DNA of 40,393 nt, taken from an uncultured Bacteroidota bacterium. Its GTDB lineage: Bacteria > Bacteroidota > Bacteroidia > Chitinophagales > Chitinophagaceae. The notes below the pieces were generated by a model. It ran no database searches. It worked only from the letters and a program-made list of their open reading frames with translations, and was not told the DNA's origin. The stretch's first letter is position 1. Each line of letters starts with the position of its first letter. Below are positions 1-8,120 of the stretch, piece after piece. Where the stretch lies: assembly GCA_903887005.1 (NCBI GenBank), contig CAISOH010000400.1:1-40393 (forward strand), read 5' to 3'. Position numbers and translations under genes: made by a program.

Positions 1-174
1 AAGGAGGGGATGCTGGATGAGGCGAATGCCGAATACAGCTGGGGTGGTTTTTCTCGTGCAGGACAGAGACTCTTGTTTTTTGTTATTTTTCAACAAATTG
101 ATTACCACATATTTACAATACATGTCATTGGCAGTTTACCGAAAGGACAAATTACTAATTCCAAACTCCGGTAA
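1..174 (+). CDS. 3' end of a gene cut by the window edge, unknown product
   Basis: Frame 1 is open from the first base to a TAA at 172-174, giving 57 codons with no stop. It ends a few bases before the stop of the minus-strand membrane gene, so the two would converge, which is a sensible gene layout. The visible peptide has a mixed, protein-like composition (it contains EANAEYSWGGFSRAG and ends GQITNSKLR). I do not recognise a family. The 5' part lies outside the window. A longer open frame starting at base 17 runs into the neighbouring gene and looks less protein-like. The call rests only on frame openness, composition and position. Confidence 0.45.
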   Translation, partial: KEGMLDEANAEYSWGGFSRAGQRLLFFVIFQQIDYHIFTIHVIGSLPKGQITNSKLR

Positions 175-180
175 AAACAT

Positions 181-1578
181 TTATTTTCTTTTCTGGACCT
201 TTTGTACCGGTTTGGCGTATTCCCAATCTTTAATAAAAGCGGAGAAGCGAAGCAATACACCGCTGTTGGCCATATAAAGGAGCATGAGGGGAAGCGCTTT
301 AAACAATCCCCGCTTGGTGGTATTTTGGAGGTCGGCAAGGGGCAATAAATACCCTATGATGCCCAATCCGAAATAAACAACCATAATAGCATATAATGCA
401 ATGCGGGATTCCAGGTTAAAACGCCGCAGCCATATGAGGTCGGTAATAAATACGGCACAAAAAAGAAAAACGAAGTAGCCATAAAGAGCTATCCCTTTAT
501 AGGTAAAAATAAGTTGGGTGTTTATATCCTGCAGCCGCCGGAAAATAGCGGATATATTACCCAAATCAGGATTAATGTTTTGGCTGAGATCGAAAGGAAT
601 AGGAATAAAGAAACGTATAAAAACCTGGATGTTAATAATATAAAAGGCTATGGGGACCAATAAAAAAATACCGAAGTTGTATGCCATACTTTTAACCGGC
701 AACTTCCACCTGTAAAAATAAAACAGCAGCAGGGGCAGTATCAGGGTTATAAGAATTAAGGTTTCGGTACGTATATAGGTGGCCAGGCCGAATAAAAATG
801 CTGAAAATGCGAACTCATTCAGCTTTTTATTTTCGAGATACCTTATAAGGAAGTAAAAACCAAGAAAGAAGAAAATCATATTGCTGTAGTCGTACAACAT
901 AAGGAAGGTATAGGCGAATAGTTCGGGCATGGCGAAGAAGATCAATAACAGCAGGCTCGCCAATATTGGGTGCAGCCGGTTGCGCAGCATGTTGTATAAC
1001 CATACTATAAAGCATACAAACAGTACACTCAGCCATAACTGCCCGAAGGGGCACACCAATAATTTATAAATTATCTGCAGGCCGGTAATAAAGGGCGATT
1101 TGAAGTAATTATTGCTGGTAGAAAGGTCAACAGTAAATACCGAGCTGATCATTGTTTTTTCGCGCACGGCAAACTCCGCCAGCAGTTCAGGTCCCGCCAG
1201 CATATCGCGGGAATATGGCGGGTAATAAAAGCAACGCCAGACACTGAATATGGTAAACCAAAGGCACACAATGAGGTATGGCCATTCATACAGTGCAGGG
1301 AAAACAATTTTGGGAAGTTGCGGACGTTTAAAATTTCTCCATAAAGGAATACTAAATGCAGCAGTAATAACTGTAACAGCAATGAATACCGGGATGGTAT
1401 CAACAGGCAAATGGAGCAACTGAACAAAACATGGCGCAAAGGACAGTAAAGGAACACCCGCTATCATACACAGACAAAAGAACGGGACCGGCTTCAACTG
1501 TACCCCGAACAATTTCAATAGTCCTTTCCCGGCCAGGTAATGGGCAACCAATATGTAAATAAGCCCTGCAAAGTTCAT
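181..1578 (-). CDS. polytopic membrane protein, copy A of a duplicated pair (GT-C-like, function unknown)
   Basis: This 465-residue protein is strongly hydrophobic, with about ten or more predicted membrane segments. The first long non-membrane loop (about residues 115-155) carries SRDMLAGPELLAE and a segment around STSNNYFKSPF. A long first loop followed by many helices is reminiscent of GT-C membrane glycosyltransferases (PMT/ArnT-like), but I cannot identify a confirmed catalytic acidic motif, so this is only a suggestion. It starts two bases after the stop of the small partner gene at 1581-2063, so the two are probably co-transcribed. It is clearly paralogous to the protein at 2304-3677, with the loop motif almost unchanged and the membrane segments more diverged. 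The ATG chosen matches the start of that paralogue (both begin MNFAGL). Confidence 0.8.
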   Translation of the reverse strand: MNFAGLIYILVAHYLAGKGLLKLFGVQLKPVPFFCLCMIAGVPLLSFAPCFVQLLHLPVDTIPVFIAVTVITAAFSIPLWRNFKRPQLPKIVFPALYEWPYLIVCLWFTIFSVWRCFYYPPYSRDMLAGPELLAEFAVREKTMISSVFTVDLSTSNNYFKSPFITGLQIIYKLLVCPFGQLWLSVLFVCFIVWLYNMLRNRLHPILASLLLLIFFAMPELFAYTFLMLYDYSNMIFFFLGFYFLIRYLENKKLNEFAFSAFLFGLATYIRTETLILITLILPLLLFYFYRWKLPVKSMAYNFGIFLLVPIAFYIINIQVFIRFFIPIPFDLSQNINPDLGNISAIFRRLQDINTQLIFTYKGIALYGYFVFLFCAVFITDLIWLRRFNLESRIALYAIMVVYFGLGIIGYLLPLADLQNTTKRGLFKALPLMLLYMANSGVLLRFSAFIKDWEYAKPVQKVQKRK

Positions 1579-1580
1579 AA

Positions 1581-2063
1581 TTAATCTTTATATGGTTTGT
1601 ATAGAGCCAAAAGGCTATCAAGCTGCGGCCTGGTTCTTAGCCTGTTCATCCAGACTTTTCCATTAGCCGCCACCAACGCCCAATTGGCGCTCCGCACATC
1701 AGGGCTACTTTTGGTCACTGCATTCACTCCTGTAAAGTAATAAAACACAGCAGGTTCAGGGATTATCAGGGCGTCGAAATTCATTTTATGCACATACTCA
1801 TTCGGAGGCAATAATAAAGTTATGTTTTGCACATTATGTTCTTTGAACTGATTCAACAAGTCCCGGTAAAAGATATAAGAATCGCCAAAACGAAATTCCC
1901 TTCTTTCTTCTTTATCTAAATGCTGCACCTGGTAAAAAATATCTCCATGGTCATCCGGCACCAATATCCGGTTGTAAAACCAGTAATTGTAAAATGGCTC
2001 ATTATACAGCAGAAAGACAACGATAATTGAAATAATAAATAAAATGTTCCTTTTGTATTTCAT
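1581..2063 (-). CDS. small membrane-anchored protein, copy A of a duplicated pair
   Basis: This 160-residue protein has one N-terminal membrane segment (about residues 6-22) followed by a soluble, probably periplasmic domain. It contains LLLPPNEYVHKM and a conserved stretch PAVFYYFTGVNAV, both shared with the paralogue at 3682-4155. I do not recognise a named family. It directly precedes the polytopic membrane gene with a 2-base gap, and the same pairing recurs in copy B, so the two proteins probably work together, for example as a polytopic enzyme plus an accessory subunit. That role is inference from pairing only. An ACAAAATAA element about 20 bases upstream of the ATG is also present before copy B and resembles an imperfect inverted TAnnTTTG box. 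Confidence 0.75.
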   Translation of the reverse strand: MKYKRNILFIISIIVVFLLYNEPFYNYWFYNRILVPDDHGDIFYQVQHLDKEERREFRFGDSYIFYRDLLNQFKEHNVQNITLLLPPNEYVHKMNFDALIIPEPAVFYYFTGVNAVTKSSPDVRSANWALVAANGKVWMNRLRTRPQLDSLLALYKPYKD

Positions 2064-2303
2064 AAAATACTACGGTAAGACACAAAATAAACGAAAAATT
2101 GAATCAATTTATATCGAATGTAAAAATTGGCTGAAAAACCAGTTTTATTATCGGAATCAGTAATCGGGAATTAGTACCCAGGGTTGCTTTCTGACAGTGT
2201 GGTTGGAAAAATGTCGCTGCAGGAGATGTAATAAATTTGTTACTGATGACCCAGCGTGATACCGGTTAAGAACTGAAGAATAGTATTCCCGACCATCTTG
2301 TAT

Positions 2304-3677
2304 TCATTGTTTTAATTTTTCCCATTTGCAAATGAGATCTGAAAAACGAAGCAAAAAACCACTATTGGAAAGATAGATCAGCATAAGTGGAAGCGCTTTA
2401 AACAAACCTCGCTTGGTAGTATTTTCCAAGTCGGCAAGAGGCAGTAAATATCCTATAAAGCCCAGCCCGAAATAAACAACGGCTATACCATATAATGCTA
2501 TTAAGGATTCCCGGTTAAAACGCCTTTGCCATATAATGTCCATCAGCAATATTGCACAGAAGAGAAAAAAATACCAACCGTAATCCAATATACCGGTTTG
2601 TGAAAAAATAAGCCTGGTACTTATTTCCTGCAGCCGCTGAAAGAAAACAGATATATTACCAAGGTTGGGATTTAGTGATTGGCTGACGTCAAAATGGATA
2701 GGGATAAACTGGCGAATAAAAATATGGATGTTTAAAAACCAGAAAGCGGCCGGAATAATGAAAAAAATACCCAGGTTGTAAATGGCTTTCTGAAATGGCA
2801 ATCTTTTTCTGTAATAATAAAACACCAGCAAGGGCATTATAATAGTAATAAGGACCAGGGTTTCGGTGCGTATATAGGTAGCAAGGCCAAATAAAAAAAT
2901 GGAAAAAGCAAAATCATTGAACCGATTGCTTTCGACATACCTTGTAAGGAAATAATAACCGCAAAAGAAAAATACCATATTGCTATAGTCATACAGTACC
3001 ATATAAGTATAGGCGTATAATTCGGGTATTATGAGGAACAGTAACAATAACAGTCCGGCTAAAACAGGATGTAACCGATCTCTAAGAACAGTAAATAACC
3101 ACAATGTAAAAGATACAGATAATATACTCAGCCATAGCTGCCCGAAAGGAAAGACTACTAATTTATAGATTATCTGGAGGCAAGTTATAAAAGGTGATTT
3201 GAAGTAGTTATTGCTTGTTGACAGGTCAACTGTAAAGACGGAGCTTATCATTGTTTTTTCACGGACAGCATATTCCGCCAATAGCTCAGGCCCCGACAGC
3301 ATATCACGTGAATAAGGAGGAAGATAAAAACATCGCCAGACACTAACGAGCAACAAAAACAGGCAAACAATCAGAATTGGCCATTCGTAAAACTTAGGGA
3401 AAACAATTTCCGGAAATCGCGGACACTTAAAATTAATCAGTAAAGGAAGGCCAAATATTGCGGTAAATACATCAATTGCAATAAATACAGATTGCCTGGT
3501 AATTGGTATGTGGAGCAACTGTAAAATACAAGGCACAAATGATAATAGCGGAACACCAAGCATCAGGGAAAAACAAAAAGCCGGCACCGGATTTAACTGT
3601 AATTTAAATAGCCGCAATACCCCACTACCACAAAGATAATGGACTATCAATAGGTAAAGAAGCCCGGCAAAATTCAT
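2304..3677 (-). CDS. polytopic membrane protein, copy B of a duplicated pair (GT-C-like, function unknown)
   Basis: This paralogue of the protein at 181-1578 is 457 residues long from the start used here. An upstream ATG at 3720-3722 exists in frame, but it lies inside the small partner gene. The internal ATG at 3675-3677 gives the same MNFAGL beginning as copy A and sits just after the stop of the upstream gene, so I prefer it. The loop with SRDMLSGPELLAE, the STSNNYFKSPF segment and the order of hydrophobic helices are retained. The two copies remain similar over their full length, with no internal stops, so both are probably functional. Activity is unknown. A membrane glycosyltransferase-like fold is possible but not shown. 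Confidence 0.8.
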   Translation of the reverse strand: MNFAGLLYLLIVHYLCGSGVLRLFKLQLNPVPAFCFSLMLGVPLLSFVPCILQLLHIPITRQSVFIAIDVFTAIFGLPLLINFKCPRFPEIVFPKFYEWPILIVCLFLLLVSVWRCFYLPPYSRDMLSGPELLAEYAVREKTMISSVFTVDLSTSNNYFKSPFITCLQIIYKLVVFPFGQLWLSILSVSFTLWLFTVLRDRLHPVLAGLLLLLFLIIPELYAYTYMVLYDYSNMVFFFCGYYFLTRYVESNRFNDFAFSIFLFGLATYIRTETLVLITIIMPLLVFYYYRKRLPFQKAIYNLGIFFIIPAAFWFLNIHIFIRQFIPIHFDVSQSLNPNLGNISVFFQRLQEISTRLIFSQTGILDYGWYFFLFCAILLMDIIWQRRFNRESLIALYGIAVVYFGLGFIGYLLPLADLENTTKRGLFKALPLMLIYLSNSGFLLRFSDLICKWEKLKQ

Positions 3678-3681
3678 GATG

Positions 3682-4155
3682 TCAGTTTTTATATTGTTTG
3701 TATAGCTCAAGCAAGCTATCAAGCTGCTGTTTAGTATTTATTTTTTTTAACCAAATATCGCCGTATCCTTTTGCAACTAATGCCCAATTTGCGTTGTGCA
3801 CATTCGGACTATTTGCATTTACCGAGTTAACTCCCGTAAAATAATAAAACAAAGCGGGCTCTACCATATCTATGTCATTAATCCCCATTTCGTGCAAATA
3901 ATCATTTGGCGGCAACAGCAGAACGGTATTTTTGATATTTTTCAAATCTCTTACAATATCAAGGTAAACAATATAAGAATGTCCGTAACGCAGCTCTTTC
4001 CTATCTTCAATACCTATATGCTCCAGCTGTTTGCTGAAATTGAAATGGGGCGTTAGTATCCTGTCATAAAACCAGTTATTATAGGAGGGGATATTATACA
4101 GTAAAAGGATAACAGTAATTTCCGCAAGAAATAAAGTGAGCTTTTTGTATATCAT
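3682..4155 (-). CDS. small membrane-anchored protein, copy B of a duplicated pair
   Basis: This 157-residue protein is paralogous to the one at 1581-2063. It has an N-terminal hydrophobic helix followed by a soluble domain with LLLPPNDYLHEM and PALFYYFTGVNSV. The C-terminal halves are more alike than the N-terminal ones. It is the first gene of the copy B pair and is followed, 4 bases after its stop, by the polytopic protein. The 256-base region upstream, to the divergent AraC-type gene, is AT-rich and carries the same ACAAAATAA element seen before copy A. Function is unknown. Confidence 0.75.
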   Translation of the reverse strand: MIYKKLTLFLAEITVILLLYNIPSYNNWFYDRILTPHFNFSKQLEHIGIEDRKELRYGHSYIVYLDIVRDLKNIKNTVLLLPPNDYLHEMGINDIDMVEPALFYYFTGVNSVNANSPNVHNANWALVAKGYGDIWLKKINTKQQLDSLLELYKQYKN

Positions 4156-4411
4156 AATTACGGGTATGCCACAAAATAAGCCTATTAAAATGGAAATTGA
4201 AAATTGTGTGAAATAGTTGAATTTATTATCGCAATTAATATATTATTCAAAATATTATTAATATTAACCACGAAGGAAATCCGGAAAAATCTCGTCAAAA
4301 TAGAAAATATCAATAGAAGAGCATGTTGCAAGTTTAATATGAATAAATATTAAACAGTGGACTTTTGCACCCTATTGAATTACTTTTACGTACCCAATCT
4401 ATTTATTCTAC

Positions 4412-5002
4412 ATGGCGGATTCTGGCAGGAAATATCTTCATCTACGGTTAAAGGACTTAATCAGCAATGCGGGTATCCGTTTGATTGAGATTAGCTGTAT
4501 GGATAAGACAGGGATAGATTTGTTTTTTGTCAGGCTGGGAGAGGTGGGGCTGTATTATGACAGTGAGAAATACGATGCGCAGGCGATTATTTCTTTGTTT
4601 GCAGAACTTGGGTTTAACCTGCTGCGTGATCCCGAAGATGTAATTGTGGAAAAAATACGGATAGCTGCCATAGAATTAATTTATTACGCCAACAATGTCA
4701 ATTCCCTTATCCGTAATTCGGATTATATCAGTGAAAAATTAGAAATGCCTTATGAAAAACTGAGCAGGGTATTTTCTAAAAAAACCGGTAAGACGCTTGA
4801 AAATTATATTTTAAGGTTGAAAATTGAAAAGGTAAAGCAGCTTATATCTAACCAGGAATATACACTGAGTGAAATTGCCTACATGCTTGATTACAGCAGC
4901 GTTCAATATCTCAGCAACCAATTTAAAAAAGTTACGGGGATGACGGTATCACAATATAAAGAAAGTGATTTAAAGGAATGGATACCGATGGAGCAGATTT
5001 AA
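4412..5002 (+). CDS. AraC-family transcriptional regulator with ferredoxin-fold-like N-terminal domain
   Basis: This 196-residue protein has two parts. Residues about 95-188 are an AraC/XylS-type double helix-turn-helix, seen in the order SEKL..PYEKLSRVFSKKTG, then LSEIAYMLDYSSVQYLSNQFKKVTGMT and SQYKES at the end. Residues 1-75 resemble the small alpha/beta (HMA-like) domain of a common Bacteroidota AraC subgroup, recognisable from FVRLGEVGLYYD and ELGFNLL. In that subgroup the domain often carries a metal-binding CxxC; here only a single Cys is present at the equivalent place, so metal binding is unlikely. It is transcribed away from the duplicated membrane genes and stands 174 bases upstream of the PqqD operon. 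It could regulate either, but nothing in the sequence decides which. Confidence 0.85.
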   Translation: MADSGRKYLHLRLKDLISNAGIRLIEISCMDKTGIDLFFVRLGEVGLYYDSEKYDAQAIISLFAELGFNLLRDPEDVIVEKIRIAAIELIYYANNVNSLIRNSDYISEKLEMPYEKLSRVFSKKTGKTLENYILRLKIEKVKQLISNQEYTLSEIAYMLDYSSVQYLSNQFKKVTGMTVSQYKESDLKEWIPMEQI

Positions 5003-5127
5003 AAGAAAGTCAAAAGTAGAAAGTCAAAACCATTAAATGAACGCGAGACTGCGAGACTATTACCTTCCTTCCGGAATTTTACACATCAAAAACAAAATAG
5101 CGTAACGACTTTCGGAGAAGCGGAAAG

Positions 5128-5135
5128 TATCTTTG
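5128..5135 (+). promoter_or_regulatory. candidate -7 box of the PqqD operon
   Basis: TATCTTTG matches the Bacteroidota -7 consensus TAnnTTTG exactly and lies 41 bases before the ATG of the PqqD-like gene, giving a leader of about 30-35 bases. No convincing -33 TTTG is present at the usual distance; TTTC at 5110-5113 is too close. The eight-base consensus has only six fixed positions, so chance matches are common. Confidence 0.35.
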
Positions 5136-5176
5136 AGTTTTCAACAATGCATCATTAATCATAAAATTTTCTGTTT

Positions 5177-5422
5177 ATGAAAATAAGGAAAAATATTGCA
5201 GTCAGCGATACTGGATTCCTTTTTAATCCCTCTACCGGCGACAGTTATTCGGTCAACCCGATTGGGATGGACATCGTTCGCCTGATGAAGCAAAACAAGG
5301 AACTGAACGAAATAAAACAAGCCATCATGAGTGAATATGTTTGTGACGAGGCTACGTTCGAAAAAGATTATTACGACTTCTCCATGGTACTTCGTAACTA
5401 TAAATTGCTGGAAGATGAATAA
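5177..5422 (+). CDS. PqqD-like (RRE-fold) peptide chaperone
   Basis: This 81-residue protein fits the PqqD family in size and pattern: a beta-rich N-terminus with GFLFNPSTGDSYSVNPIG, then a helical part (IVRLMKQNKELNEI) and a C-terminal helix. PqqD-like domains bind leader peptides and deliver them to modifying enzymes. Similar short proteins in Bacteroidota also sit beside ATP-grasp enzymes. Its stop overlaps the start of the ATP-grasp gene by 8 bases, implying translational coupling. No obvious precursor peptide gene is adjacent, so the carried substrate is unknown. The family call comes from remembered sequence pattern, and binding of a peptide is inference. Confidence 0.7.
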   Translation: MKIRKNIAVSDTGFLFNPSTGDSYSVNPIGMDIVRLMKQNKELNEIKQAIMSEYVCDEATFEKDYYDFSMVLRNYKLLEDE

Positions 5423-6464
5423 GCCAAAATACACCATTGCAGTCACAGGCCTGAACGCAATTGACAGTCCGGGACCAGGCCTGGCAATAATCAGGGGATT
5501 GAAGGATGCCAAAAGTTTTGACGTCAGAATAATAGGGCTGGCTTATGAAGCGCTGGAGCCGGGTATTTACCTGCATGAGTTTGTGGATAAAACTTACCAG
5601 ATACCATTTCCGACTGCGGGCCAGGATGTGCTGTTTGAAAGGCTGGCTTACATAAATGAAGAAGAAAATATAGATTTTCTGTTTCCGAATTTTGATGCGG
5701 AACTATACAATTTCATCAAGCTCCAGAAGCAACTGGAAAACGAACTTGGTATAAAAATGGTGTTGCCCACTCTTGACCAGTTTGAAGAAAGGCATAAAGT
5801 GAACCTGTATGAATATGGCCTGAAACATGGTATAAAGGTGCCGAAAGCGAGGGCTGTTTACAATACCATTGAAATACCAGCCATAGCAAACAAGTATGGT
5901 TATCCGGTTGTGGTGAAAGGGAAATTTTATGACGCCAAGATCGCTTATAATATGGAGCAGGCTTCGCAACATTTTAATAAGATAAGCGCACAATGGGGAT
6001 TACCCATACTGATACAGGAGTTTGTACGAGGTTCGGAGGTAAACGTATGCGGAATTGGTGATGGGAAGGGTAAACTTATAGGAGCTGTGCCTATGCGGAA
6101 ACTATATATTACGGACAAAGGAAAGGCATGGGCCGGCATCAGCCTTGATAATGAACAGCTCCTTGAAATAACGAGGAGTATGGTAGACAGTACTAAATGG
6201 AACGGGCCATTTGAAATGGAGTTTGTAAAAACAGTGGATGATGAATACTACCTGCTGGAGATAAACCCGCGGTTTCCGGCATGGTGCTATCTGACGGTTG
6301 GTGCAGGACAAAACCAGATGGAGGCGTTGATCAACCTGGCCTTTGGGAAGAAGGTTAAGCCCTTTAAGACGTACAAAATCGGCACCATGTTCATCAGGTA
6401 TTCCACAGACCTTATTGTTGATATCAATGAATTTGAAAAAATTTCTACAGTAGGGGAATTATAA
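5415..6464 (+). CDS. ATP-grasp ligase (carbamoyl-phosphate-synthase-like/PylC-like)
   Basis: This 349-residue protein has the ATP-grasp layout: an N-terminal pre-ATP domain beginning KYTIAVTGLNA, an ATP-binding core with YPVVVKGKFYDA, LIQEFVRGSEVNV and the metal-binding EMEF...LLEINPRFPAW. Such enzymes activate a carboxylate as acyl phosphate and couple it to an amine or thiol. The ATG at 5415 is chosen because it overlaps the end of the PqqD-like gene and starts the conserved domain; an earlier in-frame ATG at 5331 lies inside the PqqD gene. The substrate cannot be read from the sequence. With the downstream decarboxylase, amino-acid chemistry is likely. Confidence 0.8.
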   Translation: MNKPKYTIAVTGLNAIDSPGPGLAIIRGLKDAKSFDVRIIGLAYEALEPGIYLHEFVDKTYQIPFPTAGQDVLFERLAYINEEENIDFLFPNFDAELYNFIKLQKQLENELGIKMVLPTLDQFEERHKVNLYEYGLKHGIKVPKARAVYNTIEIPAIANKYGYPVVVKGKFYDAKIAYNMEQASQHFNKISAQWGLPILIQEFVRGSEVNVCGIGDGKGKLIGAVPMRKLYITDKGKAWAGISLDNEQLLEITRSMVDSTKWNGPFEMEFVKTVDDEYYLLEINPRFPAWCYLTVGAGQNQMEALINLAFGKKVKPFKTYKIGTMFIRYSTDLIVDINEFEKISTVGEL

Positions 6465-6485
6465 CTAAGCCGTGAGACGGAAAAG

Positions 6486-6556
6486 GTTTCTCGCAAAGGC
6501 GCTAAGACGCAAAGAAATTTTGAGAGTAAACAAGTTATAAAATTAAGACCGCAAAG
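6486..6556 (+). repeat. CGCAAAG-type intergenic repeat, copy 1
   Basis: This 71-base element begins TTTCTCGCAAAGGCGCTAAG and ends near CCGCAAAGG. It has the same length and layout as the copy at 7992-8063: CGCAAAG units first, then about 30 less conserved bases, then AATTAAG.CCGCAAAGG. A reversed copy lies at 33430-33510. This family is widespread in Bacteroidota intergenic regions, and its function is unknown. Confidence 0.75.
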
Positions 6557-6609
6557 GCATAAGGTAAAAAATCAAAACTATTCGCATTCAGACTTTAATA
6601 CAAAAAACT

Positions 6610-7971
6610 ATGTCAAAGAAAATTTATGAACGCCCCATAATCCGGCCATTGAATACCGGAATGATGAACAAATTCGGCACCCGTACGGAGTATCTGCCTG
6701 TTACGCACCTAGATGGAGTTTCAGTCAAAAGCCTCATTAAGCAATACGGTTCGCCATTGTTTGTTTTTTCCGAAAGACAAATGCGGGAGAACATCAGGAA
6801 TGCAAAACGTACATTTGAGACACGTTATCCCAAGGTGCAGTTTGCATGGAGTTATAAAACCAATTACCTCAATGCTATCTGCAATGTTTTTCACCAGGAG
6901 GGCAGTTGGGCAGAAGTGGTCAGCCGGTTTGAATATGACAAGGCACTCAGCAACGGGGTGCCGGGCGATAAAATATTATTTAACGGCCCGGACAAGACAG
7001 ATGATGATTTGAGGCTGGCCATAAAAAATAATTCCCCCATCCATATAGACCATCTTGATGAATTATACAGGCTGACAGAGATTGCAACTGAACTGAATGT
7101 AAAACCCCGTGTAGCCATACGGGTAAATATGGATACCGGCATATACCCTATGTGGGACAGGTTTGGGTTCAACTATGAAACCGGCCAGGCATGGGACGCT
7201 ATCAATAAAATACTCGCTTCCGGGAAACTGGATCTGGTGGGGCTGCATACGCACATCGGCACTTATATGCTTACCCCAAGCGCTTATGGAGTAGCAGCAA
7301 ACAAAATGGCCGACCTGGCATTGGGGATAAAAAAGAAATTTGAAGCAACGATACAGTATATAGATATGGGCGGCGGCTTTGCGTCTCAAAATACCTTGAA
7401 AGGCAGTTATCTGAAAGGTTCGGATGTTGTCCCGGCAATAAATGAATATGCTGAGGTGATTTGTACCGCACTGCTTAATGCAGGATTTAAAAACAATGAG
7501 CTTCCAACCTTATACCTTGAAACCGGCAGGGCTTTGATTGATAATGCAGGTTTCCTTCTAGGCACTGTTATTGCCAATAAGCGGTTAAGCGATGGCAGGA
7601 AGGCTACCATTCTTGACTTTGGCGTTAATATCCTGTTCACTGCTTTCTGGTATGATCACAAAATATCTCCAGCCCAGGAATTTGGGATGCATACTGAAGA
7701 TACTGTGCTTTATGGCCCCCTGTGTATGAATATTGACGTTATCAGGGAAAACATATCTTTACCTCCGCTTAATGCAGGTGATCAGGTTGTGGTACACCAT
7801 ACAGGCGCCTATACTATTACTCAGAGCATGCAGTTTATCTCCATGAGACCGGCAGTTGTAATGATTGATGAAACGGGTAAACCACATGTAATAAAAAAGA
7901 AAGAGACCCTGAAGGACCTTGAAATGAATGAGAAAATGCCGGAACATCTTCACCAATTTAAACTGACATAA
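6610..7971 (+). CDS. fold-type III PLP-dependent decarboxylase (diaminopimelate/ornithine decarboxylase family)
   Basis: This 453-residue protein belongs to the alanine-racemase-fold decarboxylases. The PLP lysine is K83 in AWSYKTNYL. A histidine motif LHTHIGTYM follows (about 216-224), then the glycine-rich phosphate site MGGGF (about 253), ETGRALID (about 301-308) and the catalytic-loop motif GPLCMNID (about 380). In diaminopimelate decarboxylase the last motif reads GPxCESxD; the MNI at the specificity positions argues for a different substrate, so it should not be called lysA. It is flanked on both sides by a copy of the CGCAAAG repeat, yet its orientation and neighbours suggest it belongs with the ATP-grasp and PqqD genes. 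It may decarboxylate an amino acid used by, or attached by, the ATP-grasp enzyme. Confidence 0.85.
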   Translation: MSKKIYERPIIRPLNTGMMNKFGTRTEYLPVTHLDGVSVKSLIKQYGSPLFVFSERQMRENIRNAKRTFETRYPKVQFAWSYKTNYLNAICNVFHQEGSWAEVVSRFEYDKALSNGVPGDKILFNGPDKTDDDLRLAIKNNSPIHIDHLDELYRLTEIATELNVKPRVAIRVNMDTGIYPMWDRFGFNYETGQAWDAINKILASGKLDLVGLHTHIGTYMLTPSAYGVAANKMADLALGIKKKFEATIQYIDMGGGFASQNTLKGSYLKGSDVVPAINEYAEVICTALLNAGFKNNELPTLYLETGRALIDNAGFLLGTVIANKRLSDGRKATILDFGVNILFTAFWYDHKISPAQEFGMHTEDTVLYGPLCMNIDVIRENISLPPLNAGDQVVVHHTGAYTITQSMQFISMRPAVVMIDETGKPHVIKKKETLKDLEMNEKMPEHLHQFKLT

Positions 7972-7991
7972 ATGATGAAAGCTGCAAAGAA

Positions 7992-8063
7992 TTTCTCGCA
8001 AAGGCGCAAAGACGCAAAGTATATTTTGAGAACCAATTCGTTTAACAATTAAGGCCGCAAAGG
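7992..8063 (+). repeat. CGCAAAG-type intergenic repeat, copy 2
   Basis: This 72-base element begins TTTCTCGCAAAGGCGCAAAG and ends GGCCGCAAAGG. It matches copy 1 at 6486-6556 in order, length and spacing of its conserved ends, and is in the same orientation. The two copies bracket the decarboxylase gene as direct repeats. Confidence 0.75.
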
Positions 8064-8120
8064 TAGAAGAATGAGAAAGTCAGGTTTTTATCCTTTGCTG
8101 ACTGTAAACTGACATAATAA

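Noticed and set aside
4361-4388. Promoter-like TTTG and TACTTTTA before the AraC gene
   Set aside because: The spacing between the two parts is only 13 bases and the second deviates from TAnnTTTG, so the match is too weak.
5037-5105. 22-codon open frame that might be a precursor peptide for the PqqD-like protein
   Set aside because: It overlaps a degenerate GCGAGACT repeat, ends before the candidate -7 box of the operon and has no leader-like features; chance is the simplest explanation.
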